Positions 8,141 to 17,662 are shown, counted from the first letter of the stretch. The stretch: DNA of 64,000 nucleotides from Lachnoclostridium sp. An196 (GCF_002160135.1 NZ_NFJZ01000011.1:62001-126000); one strand, 5' to 3'. Notes: generated by a model from the sequence alone, not told the origin. Numbers and translations are program-made.

Positions 8141-8478
8141 GCTTCTGCCAATTTATTCAGCTCATGCTGAATCAGCGCGTACGCGATTACACCGCCGAAA
8201 ATATACAGGATCAGATAAAGAACTCCCCCATTGGAAGCAGGTATTCCTCTCATGGTTTTCGCCTTATCCAGTTTTTCCCCGCATCTGTATGCCCAATACA
8301 GTCCATAAATGCCGCAGGTAATAATAGTAAAAATCAGAGCCATCACACCAGACGTTCCGTTTTCTCCTGCTGCCGCATTGGTGTCCTCCGTCAGACATAC
8401 CAACCAGTACAGTCCGTAAATACCGCAGGTAATAAGACTGAAAATAATCCCCAGCGCAACATTCCGTTGTTTCCACAT
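8137..8478 (-). CDS. DUF4234 family membrane protein with internal duplication
   Basis: A 113-residue membrane protein. The ITCGIYGLYW motif occurs twice, about 38 residues apart, each inside a hydrophobic helix, indicating an internal tandem duplication as in DUF4234. A third hydrophobic segment lies near the C-terminus. I place the start at the ATG at 8478 because AAAGGAG precedes it; the open frame extends further upstream without a ribosome-binding site. The stop overlaps the DUF2752 start by ATGA. No function is known. Confidence 0.75.
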   Translation of the reverse strand: MWKQRNVALGIIFSLITCGIYGLYWLVCLTEDTNAAAGENGTSGVMALIFTIITCGIYGLYWAYRCGEKLDKAKTMRGIPASNGGVLYLILYIFGGVIAYALIQHELNKLAEA

Positions 8479-8577
8479 AACACAATCTCCTTTGTATACA
8501 GTAGTTAATAAAACAATACCATCTGCAGCAGAAGACTGCAACTATTTTTATGCATTTTCATATTTCTTAGCAGATCA

Positions 8578-8979
8578 TTAATCTTCTCCGTGCAATATAT
8601 CGTCTACCGCCTTTTCTACTTCCGGATCTGATTTCTTCCCCGAAGTAAACTTGTCTACGAAATCCGGAATCATATCCAGTACTTTAGTTACTGCATCCTG
8701 ATTTTTGACATTGACCAGACGGATATTTCCATCCTTGATTACCAGCACAGCGCTGGGGGAAATCTTTCCGCCCAGACCTCCTCCTCCGTTATTTTTCTTA
8801 TCGTTGGACGCGGCTCCCGCACCGACGCCGAATGTGACATCCACCAGCGGAAGTATGATAGTATTCCCTACAGTAATGGCGTCTCCCACTACTGTCTTGC
8901 TGGAGATAAAATGATCCATCCCCTTGAACAGAGAAGACACTGTAGATTCAAAATTGTTGTTCATGCTCTTTTCGCTCAT
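8578..8979 (-). CDS. gerW: Sporulation protein GerW (YtfJ)
   Basis: A 133-residue GerW/YtfJ protein, needed in Bacillus for normal spore germination. Visible features are the core VVGDAITVGNTIILPLVDVTFG, a glycine-rich loop (NGGGGLGGKIS) and the conserved ISPSAVLVIKDG. The next gene upstream, 10 bases away, encodes a DUF2953 protein; this pairing is the same as ytfI-ytfJ. The upstream AGGAGGT supports the start. Confidence 0.9.
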   Translation of the reverse strand: MSEKSMNNNFESTVSSLFKGMDHFISSKTVVGDAITVGNTIILPLVDVTFGVGAGAASNDKKNNGGGGLGGKISPSAVLVIKDGNIRLVNVKNQDAVTKVLDMIPDFVDKFTSGKKSDPEVEKAVDDILHGED

Positions 8980-8988
8980 AAGAACCTC

Positions 8989-9927
8989 CTATAATTCTTT
9001 CCAGTGTGCATACATCAGGCGGATATCCCGATTAAACCAGATTCGCAGACCAATCATTACCAAAACATAAAGCCGGAGTTTTCCTCGAAAGAATATCTCT
9101 CCCTCAAGAACCTGCCGGTCAAAATCCGGTCTCAGTTCAAACTTTTCCGGATACCATGAATAAAGGACACTGGCAGCTCCCATGCAGATCCCGGTCACAG
9201 CCGGATCATCGAATCCAAAATGAATATATCCGAGGATTTTTCTTGGCCGGATTTTATCTCTCAAATAAAGGAACTCTTTCAAGATCGCCTCACGTGCCCG
9301 CCGATGCTCCTCCAGATCCCAAAATTCCAGCAACTGATCCTTGCGATCCAGCAGAGAACGAACTGTACGTGGAATTTTACAGCATGCATTCCATATTGTT
9401 TTAATTCTATCACAGATCCTGTGGATTGCATAGGCAAGTCTGCCAAAAAATCCCCTCTTCCGGTCTGTTCTTTTCCGGTCTGCGCCTTTTTCTTCTTTCG
9501 GATCAGCCAAAGTATCTGCCGCTGCCGCCGGCTCTTCATTCTGCTCGGACGCATGTACACGGGAAGATTCTTCTCTGGTACCGCACTCAGGCTTTGATTC
9601 TGTCAGCTGCTTATGCGGCAGAGATGTTTTTCGCTTCTTTTTTGAAGAGCGAGATGATCGTTTTTCTTTTCCCGGCCGATATATGGGGATTCCTAAAAAA
9701 CAGACCACAAAATCCCGACCATTTTCGTCCAATCGGTAGTGAACCGACAACATACGGAACATCCATCCTCCGGCAGCGTGTACTTTTATCTTTTCTTCTT
9801 TTTCCGCATACACCCTATACGTGACGGGCAAAAACAATATTGCGGCAAGAAGCAAAAGTACAATTCCGAGAAGAGACAGGAATACAATTCCCGCTGTCTT
9901 CAAAATCAACAGTATGATATGCACCAT
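8989..9927 (-). CDS. DUF2953 domain protein (YtfI-like)
   Basis: A 312-residue protein with an N-terminal membrane helix (about residues 5-36), a beta-rich segment, then a long basic low-complexity region (KRSSRSSKKKRK near 93-104 and acidic stretches after it). The C-terminal DUF2953 core includes GYIHFGFDDPAVTG. It is next to gerW, as in Bacillus. Its start overlaps the stop of the upstream gene by one base. A role in sporulation is inferred only from the neighbour. Confidence 0.8.
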   Translation of the reverse strand: MVHIILLILKTAGIVFLSLLGIVLLLLAAILFLPVTYRVYAEKEEKIKVHAAGGWMFRMLSVHYRLDENGRDFVVCFLGIPIYRPGKEKRSSRSSKKKRKTSLPHKQLTESKPECGTREESSRVHASEQNEEPAAAADTLADPKEEKGADRKRTDRKRGFFGRLAYAIHRICDRIKTIWNACCKIPRTVRSLLDRKDQLLEFWDLEEHRRAREAILKEFLYLRDKIRPRKILGYIHFGFDDPAVTGICMGAASVLYSWYPEKFELRPDFDRQVLEGEIFFRGKLRLYVLVMIGLRIWFNRDIRLMYAHWKEL

Positions 9928-10256
9928 TAGTATTCCCCAAAATCCTGATCTTTGAAATAATTTCGGACATCAAGTCCACCGGTTTTCCGATAGATATCTT
10001 CTATAATCACCCGGACAAGTTCCGTCGCCTCAAGTTTTCCGTACGCCACGCCCACAATATCCGTGCACTGCAGATGAGCAAACAGAGGCTGTTTCAGCAT
10101 CCCGTTGTGATATACATCCAAAAGCCCCTCTCCGGCCGAAGAAGGGGTGATATAATATACGCCTGCCATAACCCGACCGTCTCTGGCTTTTTTACGGATC
10201 CTGCGGATGTGCCGGGACGCCGTGGGTCCCAGATACAGTTCCCGATACCATCTCAT
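9927..10256 (-). CDS. Conserved hypothetical protein
   Basis: A 109-residue soluble protein starting M-R-W-Y-R-E-L-Y-L-G-P. It has a basic N-terminal third (HIRRIRKKARDGR) and an alternating alpha/beta remainder, with no recognised domain. The ATG at 10256 is preceded by AAAGGGTG. An upstream in-frame ATG at 10298 would overlap the Nudix gene terminator and is unlikely. It is one base from the DUF2953 gene and so probably co-transcribed with gerW. Confidence 0.65.
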   Translation of the reverse strand: MRWYRELYLGPTASRHIRRIRKKARDGRVMAGVYYITPSSAGEGLLDVYHNGMLKQPLFAHLQCTDIVGVAYGKLEATELVRVIIEDIYRKTGGLDVRNYFKDQDFGEY

Positions 10257-10269
10257 CTTTTCACCCTTT

Positions 10270-10305
10270 TCTGAAAAAGAGGCTGCTGTTTCCAACAACC
10301 TCTTT
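10270..10305 (-). terminator. Terminator of the Nudix hydrolase gene
   Basis: A 13-bp stem (10293-10305 with 10276-10288), a GAAA tetraloop in RNA and a U-run on the minus strand, starting 3 bases after the Nudix stop codon. Confidence 0.85.
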
Positions 10306-10307
10306 TC

Positions 10308-10754
10308 TCATCTGTGATTTCCCCAAAGATTATTTTTCTTCATCTCGATATACTCGTTATACGCTTTTTCCAGAATCTGTTTCTCATTTGGAAACTTCAA
10401 CAGATGATACGCCTCATGGTATTTATAATACCCAGAATCTACAAAGTATTCCTCGCGCTGTGGCTTACTGTAATAACTGTCTGATATCATCAGGAACCAG
10501 TGAACATCTTTCTCCACCACATCTTCCGGTACGGTGAATGAATACTGGCTCTTGCCGATATATTTGACGATCCTGGCACTGACTCCCGTCTCTTCCCTGA
10601 CTTCCCGGACTGCCGTCTCAGGATAGTCTTCGCCAGGTTCTACGGTTCCTTTCGGCAACACCCAACCCTCATATTTGTTCTTATAATTTTTATACAAGAG
10701 CAGAATCTTCCCTCGAAATATAACCACACCGCCGCAGCTCGTTGCCTCGATCAC
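10308..10754 (-). CDS. Nudix hydrolase
   Basis: A 148-residue Nudix protein. The Nudix box G-x5-E-x7-REVREETG is complete (GTVEPGEDYPETAV then REVREETGV), so pyrophosphohydrolase activity is expected; the substrate is unknown. The start is a GTG at 10754, preceded by AGGAGG. The open frame continues upstream to 10826, but a strong promoter (10798-10826) lies within that extension, which rules out the longer form. It is a single-gene unit with its own promoter and terminator. Confidence 0.88.
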   Translation of the reverse strand: MIEATSCGGVVIFRGKILLLYKNYKNKYEGWVLPKGTVEPGEDYPETAVREVREETGVSARIVKYIGKSQYSFTVPEDVVEKDVHWFLMISDSYYSKPQREEYFVDSGYYKYHEAYHLLKFPNEKQILEKAYNEYIEMKKNNLWGNHR

Positions 10755-10797
10755 TGCAATGCCTCCTGTCGTATGGTGTGTCGTCTTGACTATTAAC

Positions 10798-10826
10798 AGC
10801 ATACCATTTTTTTTCCCGATTGACAA
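10798..10826 (-). promoter_or_regulatory. Promoter of the Nudix hydrolase gene
   Basis: Minus strand: -35 TTGTCA, 17-base spacer, -10 TATGCT, about 44 bases upstream of the GTG start. Confidence 0.7.
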
Positions 10827-10858
10827 GGCTGACTGTTGCTTTGCTGGACTTCGGATAT

Positions 10859-12784
10859 CTATTTCTGCTGTGCCTGCCGATTTTCTTTTGTCTCTATTTC
10901 TTTCAGAATGCCTGCAATGAAATCGTCGAGCGCCTTTGCACCTTCATCTCCGGCTGCGCGGCTCCTTACTGCAACTGCGCCGTCTTCTTCTTCTTTCTGA
11001 CCGACCACCAGCATATACGGGATTCTGGCAGTCTGCGCCTCACGAATCTTATATCCGATCTTCTCGGAACGTTCGTCCAGTTCCACGCGCACGCCTGCAT
11101 CATTCAGTTTCTTCTCCACTTCTTTCGCATATCCCATATACTTTTCAGAAATCGGAAGCACGCGTACCTGCACCGGCGCCAGCCAGGTCGGAAAGGCTCC
11201 TGCATAATGCTCGATCAGGATACCGATAAAACGTTCGATGGATCCGAAAACCACCCTGTGGATCATGATCGGACGGTGTTTTTCTCCGTCGGCGCCCACA
11301 TATTCCAGTTCAAAACGCTGCGGCAGCTGGAAATCCAGCTGGATCGTACCGCACTGCCAGGTACGTCCGATGCAGTCTACCAGATGGAAATCTATCTTCG
11401 GCCCGTAAAACGCGCCGTCCCCTTCGTTGACCACATACGGAAGTTCCAATTCATCCAGTGCGTTTCTCAGAGCGTCCGTTGCCATCTCCCAGTCTTCATC
11501 GCTTCCCATAGAATCGTCCGGACGGGTGGACAGCTCCACGTGGTACTGGAATCCGAACAGAGAATAGGTCTCATTAATCAGCGCAACTACGCCCTTGATC
11601 TCATCCTTGATCTGATCCGGCGTCATGAAGATATGGGCATCGTCCTGCGTAAAGCAGCGCACACGCATAAGACCGTGAAGCTGTCCCGACTTCTCATGAC
11701 GGTGTACCAGCCCCAGTTCTCCCATACGGATAGGAAGATCCCGGTAAGAACGGGGTTCGGACGCATACACAAGCACGCCGCCCGGACAGTTCATCGGTTT
11801 GATGGCATAATCTTCTTCGTCAATCACCGTCGTATACATATTGTTTTTATAATGATCCCAGTGTCCGGAAGTCTCCCAGAGACTGCGGTTCAGGATCACC
11901 GGCGTGGACACTTCCACATAGCCGGCTTTTTTATGGATTTCTCTCCAGTAATCCAGCAGTGTATTTTTCAGGACCATTCCCTTGGGCAGGAAGAACGGAA
12001 ATCCGGGACCGGCCTCATGCATCATGAAAAGCCCCAGCTCTTTTCCCAGCTTTCTGTGATCTCTCTTTTTTGCTTCTTCCATCATGGTAATATAAGCTTC
12101 CAGCTCTTCTTTTTTCGGAAAAGCAGTTGCGTACAGACGGGTAAGCATCTTGTTATGCTCGTCGCCTCTCCAGTACGCTCCGGCCAGACTCATGATCTTG
12201 AAAGCTTTTCCCACGTCCTTGGTGCTCTTCAGATGCGGGCCCGCGCAGAGATCTACAAATTCTCCCTGCTGATAAAAACTGATTTCCGAGTCTTCCGGCA
12301 GATCCTGAATCAGTTCCACTTTATACGGCTCTCCTTTTTCCTGCATAAAGGCGATTGCCTCCGCACGCGGTTTGGTAAACCGGACAATCTCTAGGTTTTC
12401 TTTAATGATCTTTTTCATCTCCGCTTCTATCTTGCCGAAATCATCTGAAGTCAGAGGGGTCTCAAATTCCATATCATAATAAAAGCCGTCCGATATAGAG
12501 GGACCAATCGCAAGCTTGACTCCCGGGTAAAGGCGTTTCACGGCCTGCGCCATCACATGGCTGGCAGTATGCCGCAGCACCGGCAGGGCCTTTTCGTCTT
12601 TCATCGTCAGAATATTCAGCTGACAGTCCTTGTCCACCACCGTACGGATATCTACAACCTCACCGTCGATTTCTCCCGCGCACGCCGCCCGCGCCAGTCC
12701 TTCACTCAGGTCAAGAGCAATATCATATACAGACATGCTCTTATCGTACTCCTTCACGGAGCCGTCTTTCAACGTTACTTTCAT
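10859..12784 (-). CDS. thrS: Threonine-tRNA ligase
   Basis: Class II aminoacyl-tRNA synthetase, 641 residues. Domains in order: TGS (1-60), editing/SAD domain with HTASHVMAQ near residue 72 and CAGPH near 181, catalytic core with PMNCPGG (zinc Cys), DDAHIF and MIHRVVFGS (zinc His residues), then the anticodon-binding domain. The length is typical. It sits behind a long leader that shows every expected part of a threonine T-box (12855-13103) and a consensus promoter. Confidence 0.98.
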   Translation of the reverse strand: MKVTLKDGSVKEYDKSMSVYDIALDLSEGLARAACAGEIDGEVVDIRTVVDKDCQLNILTMKDEKALPVLRHTASHVMAQAVKRLYPGVKLAIGPSISDGFYYDMEFETPLTSDDFGKIEAEMKKIIKENLEIVRFTKPRAEAIAFMQEKGEPYKVELIQDLPEDSEISFYQQGEFVDLCAGPHLKSTKDVGKAFKIMSLAGAYWRGDEHNKMLTRLYATAFPKKEELEAYITMMEEAKKRDHRKLGKELGLFMMHEAGPGFPFFLPKGMVLKNTLLDYWREIHKKAGYVEVSTPVILNRSLWETSGHWDHYKNNMYTTVIDEEDYAIKPMNCPGGVLVYASEPRSYRDLPIRMGELGLVHRHEKSGQLHGLMRVRCFTQDDAHIFMTPDQIKDEIKGVVALINETYSLFGFQYHVELSTRPDDSMGSDEDWEMATDALRNALDELELPYVVNEGDGAFYGPKIDFHLVDCIGRTWQCGTIQLDFQLPQRFELEYVGADGEKHRPIMIHRVVFGSIERFIGILIEHYAGAFPTWLAPVQVRVLPISEKYMGYAKEVEKKLNDAGVRVELDERSEKIGYKIREAQTARIPYMLVVGQKEEEDGAVAVRSRAAGDEGAKALDDFIAGILKEIETKENRQAQQK

Positions 12785-12854
12785 GATCTCTACACTCCTT
12801 TTATTTTTTCAGAATCATCACTCTTACGAGAGCCGTTTCTGTTTTTTGTGCAAC

Positions 12855-13103
12855 AAAAAACCCTTTCTGTCATCTCTGACAGAAAGGGACGATCTCTCAT
12901 ATCGCGGTTCCACCCTTTTTGCTCTCCGAAAAACATCGGACAAGCCGCTTCATTCTGACGATAACGGGGTCACCGGGCCGGATTAGGGCCGCTCCGAGCT
13001 GGTCTTCAGCATACTTTCTGTGGGGGCATTTCCAGCTTCCCGCCCTTCTCTGGCACAGTTACTGCAGCTTACTTGTCTCATCAACGCTTTTTCAATTAAT
13101 TAC
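12855..13103 (-). promoter_or_regulatory. T-box leader of thrS
   Basis: The T-box sequence GGGTGGAACCGCGA is at 12902-12915 on the minus strand. A terminator follows: an 11-bp stem (12878-12888 with 12861-12871), a 6-base loop and a T-run. Upstream, stem I shows an AAGTAAGC region and GGAAGCTGG-type segments. An ACC triplet in GAAGACCAG (about 12992-13000) is a plausible threonine specifier. Uncharged tRNA-Thr would favour the antiterminator and expression. Confidence 0.92.
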
Positions 13104-13109
13104 AGGCTC

Positions 13110-13138
13110 ATTATAATCATTGAAAATCGGTTTGTCAA
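13110..13138 (-). promoter_or_regulatory. Consensus promoter of thrS T-box transcript
   Basis: Perfect sigma-A hexamers on the minus strand: TTGACA, 17-base spacer, TATAAT. The -35 begins 5 bases after the stop of the upstream M23 gene. Confidence 0.9.
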
Positions 13139-13142
13139 CTGC

Positions 13143-13808
13143 CTAATACGCATATGTCAGCTTTCTGCTTTCCAGATAACGCAGCATCCAGTAAGGATTG
13201 ACCGCTTTCTCCTGGTCCGCTCCCAACGGAAGATAGATACCCAGATGCAGATGCACGGGAAATTCCCCTGTAGTCCCTTCCGGACCGTATCCGGAATCTC
13301 CCATGTAACCCAGAAGTTCCCCCGCCTGAACCGCGTCCCCTGCTTTCCATTCAGACGCGTAGGAATGCAGATGGGCATAATAATAGTAATTTCCGTTTCC
13401 GGAACGGATCCCGATGCGCCATCCTCCTTTTTCCAGCCATCCTATTTGCTCCACCGTTCCGTCTGTGATGCTGATAACCGGATAGTATCCCGCCTGGTCT
13501 ATGGCAGCCATCAGATCCGTACCTTCATGCTGCCGCATACCTCCATAATTACGTTCTGCCAGCCACGAATTTTCAAATGTCACTTCCGCCCGCGGATTCG
13601 TGTCGGACAGAGGAATCGGAAACCATTCCAGTTCTTCCCATACGGCTTCCACTGCCTGCTGGTACTCCTGAAACAGATCCGCGTCGTTCTGTTCTGCAGG
13701 CATGCGTTTTCCGGAGTATTCGCTGATCCAGACCATTTCTCCCTGGATCAGGCATGCAGAAAAAAGAACAGCAGTAAGATAAAATGCAATCTGCCGGATT
13801 GGATTCAT
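13143..13808 (-). CDS. M23 family metallopeptidase
   Basis: A 221-residue secreted or membrane-anchored peptidase: N-terminal hydrophobic helix (about 6-22), then a LytM/M23 domain. Zinc-ligand motifs HEGTD (about residue 93) and HLHLG near the C-terminal third are both present, so activity as a peptidoglycan endopeptidase is plausible. SITDGTVEQIGW and GDAVQAGELLGYMGDSG are the usual M23 beta-sheet strands. It is divergent from ylbJ. A sporulation or wall role is inferred from family and neighbour only. Confidence 0.85.
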   Translation of the reverse strand: MNPIRQIAFYLTAVLFSACLIQGEMVWISEYSGKRMPAEQNDADLFQEYQQAVEAVWEELEWFPIPLSDTNPRAEVTFENSWLAERNYGGMRQHEGTDLMAAIDQAGYYPVISITDGTVEQIGWLEKGGWRIGIRSGNGNYYYYAHLHSYASEWKAGDAVQAGELLGYMGDSGYGPEGTTGEFPVHLHLGIYLPLGADQEKAVNPYWMLRYLESRKLTYAY

Positions 13809-13863
13809 ATTTTACGGCCTGCCCCATAAACTGTAAAGAATCAATTCATTATATGGTGGCTTC

Positions 13864-14808
13864 TTGAAAAAGATACTTTTCCTCTGCCTGGCCAGTTCCG
13901 CACTGTTTCTGATTTTCACCCATCCGGCGCTGATCGCCGCCGGATGCGCCCGCGGTCTGGATCTCTGGTACACCTCTGTCCTGCCTTCTCTGCTTCCTTT
14001 CATGATTCTGTCCGGACTGCTGGTACATACGGGCTTGTTTCATATACTGAACCGGTCCTATGCCCATGTCCTAAAAAAAATATTTCACATCTCCGAATCC
14101 GGATGCTATGTGGTCCTGACTGGTTTTCTGTGCGGATTTCCCATGGGGGCAAAAGTCACTGCGGATCTGGTGAAAAGCGGCCACGTTTCTTCTGAAGAAG
14201 GACGTTATCTGCTGGGATTCTGCAACAATGTCAGCCCTGCATTTTTTCTGAACTATCTTTGCGCTGCAGGGCTGGGCTGTGCGGAACCTCCCTGGGGACT
14301 GTTTCTGCTGTTTTACTCTCTGCCTGTCCTGTACGGCATCCTGAGCCGGCCTTTTTTTCATTTTTCTTCTGATCAGGAAAAAAAAGAACAGGCAGTCCTG
14401 CATCGACCGGATTTTCCGATGCTGGACGCCTGTATTATGGATAGTTTTACTACTGTAACCCGATTGGGCGGATATATCATACTTTTTACGATTATCGCGC
14501 AATTTTTGAACCTGCTTCGCATACCGGAACCGGCTCAGATATTTCTCAGCGCCCTGCTGGAAGTAAGCAGCGGCATCGACCGCATATGCAGCGCAAAAGG
14601 ATTCTCCACTGTCTGGAAAAGTGTCTTTGCATGCGCATGTGCCGCTTTCGGCGGCTTATGTATCTGTGCCCAGACTCAAAGCGTACTTTCAGAAAGCCCG
14701 CTCAGCGTACGGGACTGGCTGAAGGGCCGTCTGATCACTCTTCCTGCGGTTCTTCTTCTGACTTATCTGTATTTGTCTGCGGCGCCAGTTCTGCGCGGTT
14801 ACTGGTAA
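13864..14808 (+). CDS. ylbJ: Sporulation integral membrane protein YlbJ
   Basis: A 314-residue membrane protein with about eight helices. Family landmarks are the N-terminal GLDLWYTSVLPSLLPFMI and the GFLCGFPMGAK motif followed by FCNNVSPAF. YlbJ is required for spore cortex formation in Bacillus. The start is TTG at 13864, with GGTGG just upstream; there is no good ATG. Its last 74 bases overlap the last 74 bases of the convergent coiled-coil gene, an unusually long tail-to-tail overlap. Confidence 0.88.
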   Translation: MKKILFLCLASSALFLIFTHPALIAAGCARGLDLWYTSVLPSLLPFMILSGLLVHTGLFHILNRSYAHVLKKIFHISESGCYVVLTGFLCGFPMGAKVTADLVKSGHVSSEEGRYLLGFCNNVSPAFFLNYLCAAGLGCAEPPWGLFLLFYSLPVLYGILSRPFFHFSSDQEKKEQAVLHRPDFPMLDACIMDSFTTVTRLGGYIILFTIIAQFLNLLRIPEPAQIFLSALLEVSSGIDRICSAKGFSTVWKSVFACACAAFGGLCICAQTQSVLSESPLSVRDWLKGRLITLPAVLLLTYLYLSAAPVLRGYW

Positions 14809-15319
14809 TCACGTTATAAAAATCCTGGAAATTATTCATCATAGCTTCGTATCGGCTGTTGGACGAATCCACAAGATTCTGTACCATTGTCTGCAGATTG
14901 GCAAGCATATCGTCGGTATACTGGATCGCCCCCAGACGGATCTCATTGGCGTCCCTGGTAGCGTTATCCAGAATCTCCTGAGCCTGATTCGTTGCCATTT
15001 CGATTACCTGGTTGGCCTGTTCATAAGCCTGCTGCATAATCTCATGCTCATTGACAAGCTCCTGATTTTGGATATTGGCCTGGGCGATGATCGCGTCCGC
15101 CTTGGCCTGGGCATCCGCCAGAATCGCATCTTTATTTGCCAGCACTTTCTGATATCGTTTGATCTCCTCCGGCGTCTTCAGGCGAAGCTCCCTGAGCAGC
15201 TCTTCCATCCGTTCCCGGTTCACCACAATCTTATCCGAAGACCCCAGAAGCGGCCCTTTACAGGTATCAATATAATCTTCAATCTCCTCAATTATCTGCT
15301 CTATACGACTGTTACCCAT
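14735..15319 (-). CDS. Coiled-coil protein, V-ATPase subunit H-like
   Basis: A 194-residue protein that is almost entirely helical. Residues about 50-150 form a long Ala/Gln/Glu-rich coiled coil (QAKADAIIAQANIQNQEL, then ANQVIEMATNQAQEILDNA). The acidic, proline-containing tail EEEPQEE is encoded within the overlap with ylbJ. Similar proteins in clostridia are often labelled ATPase; there is no nucleotide-binding motif here. It follows coaD by 26 bases on the same strand, starting with a GGAGA site. DivIVA-like scaffolding is possible but unproven. Confidence 0.7.
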   Translation of the reverse strand: MGNSRIEQIIEEIEDYIDTCKGPLLGSSDKIVVNRERMEELLRELRLKTPEEIKRYQKVLANKDAILADAQAKADAIIAQANIQNQELVNEHEIMQQAYEQANQVIEMATNQAQEILDNATRDANEIRLGAIQYTDDMLANLQTMVQNLVDSSNSRYEAMMNNFQDFYNVITSNRAELAPQTNTDKSEEEPQEE

Positions 15320-15345
15320 ACTGCATTCTCCATTCTATACTCAGA

Positions 15346-15831
15346 TTATCCTTGTTCTTTTATCTTCTGCCGGATCTCCCCGATAATACATTCCGGAACA
15401 AATTCCCGCAGATCGCCGCCAAAACTGGCGACCTCTTTTACAGTTGTAGAACTCAGATAAGCATACTCCAGGCTTGTAGCCAGAAACATAGTATCCACAT
15501 CAGGATTCAGTTTCCGATTTGTCTGCGCCATCTGCAGTTCATAATCAAAATCCGATATGGCCCGCAGTCCGCGTACGATCACAGTGGCCTGCGTATGCTT
15601 TGCGAAGTCCACCAGAAGCCCGGAAAAAGACATCACTTTTACATTGGGCAGATCTCCGGTTACTTCATTTAACATATTAACACGTTCTTCAATGGAAAAC
15701 AACGGAGTTTTTCCGCCATTATTCAACACACCGACAATCAGTTCTCCCACAGTCCGGGACGCCCTGTTGATAATATCCAGGTGACCGAGAGTTACCGGAT
15801 CAAAGCTCCCGGGATAAATTGCTCGAATCAT
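15346..15831 (-). CDS. coaD: Pantetheine-phosphate adenylyltransferase
   Basis: CoaD, 161 residues, which makes dephospho-CoA from phosphopantetheine and ATP. The nucleotidyltransferase signature [14 protein letters not shown] (about residues 8-21), [15 protein letters not shown] and the C-terminal [10 protein letters not shown] are all present. It follows rsmD, the conserved rsmD-coaD pair. AAAGGAT precedes the ATG. Confidence 0.97.
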   Translation of the reverse strand: MIRAIYPGSFDPVTLGHLDIINRASRTVGELIVGVLNNGGKTPLFSIEERVNMLNEVTGDLPNVKVMSFSGLLVDFAKHTQATVIVRGLRAISDFDYELQMAQTNRKLNPDVDTMFLATSLEYAYLSSTTVKEVASFGGDLREFVPECIIGEIRQKIKEQG

Positions 15832-15866
15832 TTGTTATCCTTTCCAAACCGTCTGCCTTTATAGTG

Positions 15867-16421
15867 TCAGGAATTTTTCTGCAGGAAAAGGTGCTGGTTT
15901 GTTCTGTACTTTTTAGTCTTATATGCATGATATCCCAGCCCGTCCAGCCAGGAAAAATCCGTTTCCAGCGATGCTTCCACCACCAGCACGGTGTATTCGT
16001 CCGCAAGCGTACTGTCCGCGAGATATGACAGCACCTGATGTTCCAGTCCCTGATTATAGGGCGGATCCATAAAAATAATGTCGAAAGGTTTCTGCCCCTC
16101 CAGCCGGTAAAGCGCCGTCATCACATCGCATTTATGAATCTCTGCCCGGTCCATCAGTCTCGTGAATGTCAGGTTTTCCCGAATGCATTCTACCGCTCCC
16201 GGATTCTGTTCCACCAACACGGCATGCTCCGCGCCTCTGCTTAAAGCTTCCACCGCAATCGCTCCGCTTCCGCTGAACAAATCCATAAAACGGCTTCCGG
16301 GTACATCCGCCTGCAGCACGTTGAATAAAGTCTCTTTTATCTTATCAGTTGTGGGTCGGGTATCCATCCCTTTCACGGTCTTTAACGGCATACTTCTGGC
16401 CGTACCTGCTATTACTCTCAT
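15867..16421 (-). CDS. rsmD: 16S rRNA (guanine(966)-N(2))-methyltransferase RsmD
   Basis: A 184-residue Rossmann methyltransferase. [10 protein letters not shown] and [13 protein letters not shown] form the N-terminus, [18 protein letters not shown] the SAM site, and DPPYNQG the catalytic motif. It methylates G966 of 16S rRNA. Its start overlaps the proA stop by 4 bases. It precedes coaD. Confidence 0.96.
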   Translation of the reverse strand: MRVIAGTARSMPLKTVKGMDTRPTTDKIKETLFNVLQADVPGSRFMDLFSGSGAIAVEALSRGAEHAVLVEQNPGAVECIRENLTFTRLMDRAEIHKCDVMTALYRLEGQKPFDIIFMDPPYNQGLEHQVLSYLADSTLADEYTVLVVEASLETDFSWLDGLGYHAYKTKKYRTNQHLFLQKNS

Positions 16422-17662
16422 CGAATCTGTCCATTTCCATAAATAATATATTTATAGGAAGTCAATGCTTCCAACCCCATAGGGCCTCTGGCATGCAGTT
16501 TCTGCGTGCTGATGCCGATTTCCGCGCCAAAGCCGAATTCATATCCGTCTGTAAAGCGCGTAGACGCATTCACATAAACTGCGGCAGCGTCAACCTCGTT
16601 TAAAAATCTCTGCGCATTTGCATAATCAGAAGTAATGATCGCTTCAGAGTGCCCTGTATTGTAACGATTGATATGGGCGATCGCCTCATCGATACTATCC
16701 ACAGTCTTTACAGACAGAATGTAATCCAGATATTCTGTTCCCCAGTCTTCTTCCGTGGCCGGAACTATTCCCTCCGCTGCAGCAGCCGCTTTTCTATCGC
16801 CGCGGATCTCCACCTGTTTTTCATCCAGTTTTTTCTTCAGCAGCGGCATCAGACGATCCAGTACTCTTTCATGTACCACCAGCGACTCACAGGCATTGCA
16901 CACGCCGATCCGCTGAGTCTTTGCGTTAAAAATAATAGAGACAGCCATCTGAAGATCCGCACTCTCGTCCACGAAAATATGGCAGTTTCCCGTTCCTGTC
17001 TCAATGACCGGAATACGGCTGTTCTCCAGTACGCTGCGGATCAGACCTGCTCCGCCTCTGGGGATAAGCAGATCCACATAGAGGTCCATCTTCATAAATT
17101 CCTGGGCTGTCTTCCGGCTGGTATCTTCGATCAGCTGAATAGCGTCCTTCGGAACGCCGTGATCTTTAAGCGCCGTGCGGATCGTTTCCACAATAGCCAG
17201 ATTAGAGTAAAATGCATCGCTGCCGCCTCTTAAGATCACCACATTACCGGCCTTAAAACAAAGTGCGAACGCATCCGCCGTCACGTTGGGACGGGCCTCA
17301 TAGATAATGCCGATGACACCCAGCGGGACTCTCTTCTGACCGATCAGCAGGCCGTTGGGGCGCTGCTTCATGGAGCGCACTTCTCCTACCGGATCCGGCA
17401 GCGCCGCCACCTGGCGGATCCCTTCCGCCATGCCTTCGATCCGGCTCCGATCCAGCATCAGACGATCCACCAGCCCCGGTTTCATGCCATTTTCCTTAGC
17501 CCGTACCACATCTTTCTCATTTGCCTCCAGAATGTATGATGCATCTGCCAGCAATTTTTCCGCCACTCCCAGCAGCGCTTTGTCTTTTTCGCCTGCGTTC
17601 AGAACACGAAGCGCAGGTTCGGCCGCCTTCGCACATTTTCCGATTTCTTTCAGTGTCTTCAT
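16418..17662 (-). CDS. proA: Glutamate-5-semialdehyde dehydrogenase
   Basis: ProA, 414 residues, second step of proline synthesis, reducing gamma-glutamyl phosphate. The catalytic cysteine lies in [27 protein letters not shown] and the C-terminal [19 protein letters not shown] are characteristic. GGAGGGAAAA lies before the ATG. It overlaps 5-FCL upstream by 4 bases and rsmD downstream by 4 bases. proB lies two genes upstream, so this is a proline operon interrupted by DUF896 and 5-FCL genes. Confidence 0.97.
   Translation of the reverse strand: MKTLKEIGKCAKAAEPALRVLNAGEKDKALLGVAEKLLADASYILEANEKDVVRAKENGMKPGLVDRLMLDRSRIEGMAEGIRQVAALPDPVGEVRSMKQRPNGLLIGQKRVPLGVIGIIYEARPNVTADAFALCFKAGNVVILRGGSDAFYSNLAIVETIRTALKDHGVPKDAIQLIEDTSRKTAQEFMKMDLYVDLLIPRGGAGLIRSVLENSRIPVIETGTGNCHIFVDESADLQMAVSIIFNAKTQRIGVCNACESLVVHERVLDRLMPLLKKKLDEKQVEIRGDRKAAAAAEGIVPATEEDWGTEYLDYILSVKTVDSIDEAIAHINRYNTGHSEAIITSDYANAQRFLNEVDAAAVYVNASTRFTDGYEFGFGAEIGISTQKLHARGPMGLEALTSYKYIIYGNGQIR

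Noticed and set aside
10755-10826. N-terminal extension of the Nudix hydrolase
   Set aside because: A 17-base-spaced promoter lies inside it and the GTG at 10754 has AGGAGG, so the extension is not translated.
10820-12394. 524-codon open frame on the plus strand over thrS
   Set aside because: It is a shadow of thrS, with no start signal and no recognisable domain.
12785-13142. CRISPR arrays and rRNA or tRNA genes anywhere in the window
   Set aside because: No evenly spaced direct repeats, tRNA cloverleafs or rRNA cores were seen; the structured leaders are T-boxes.
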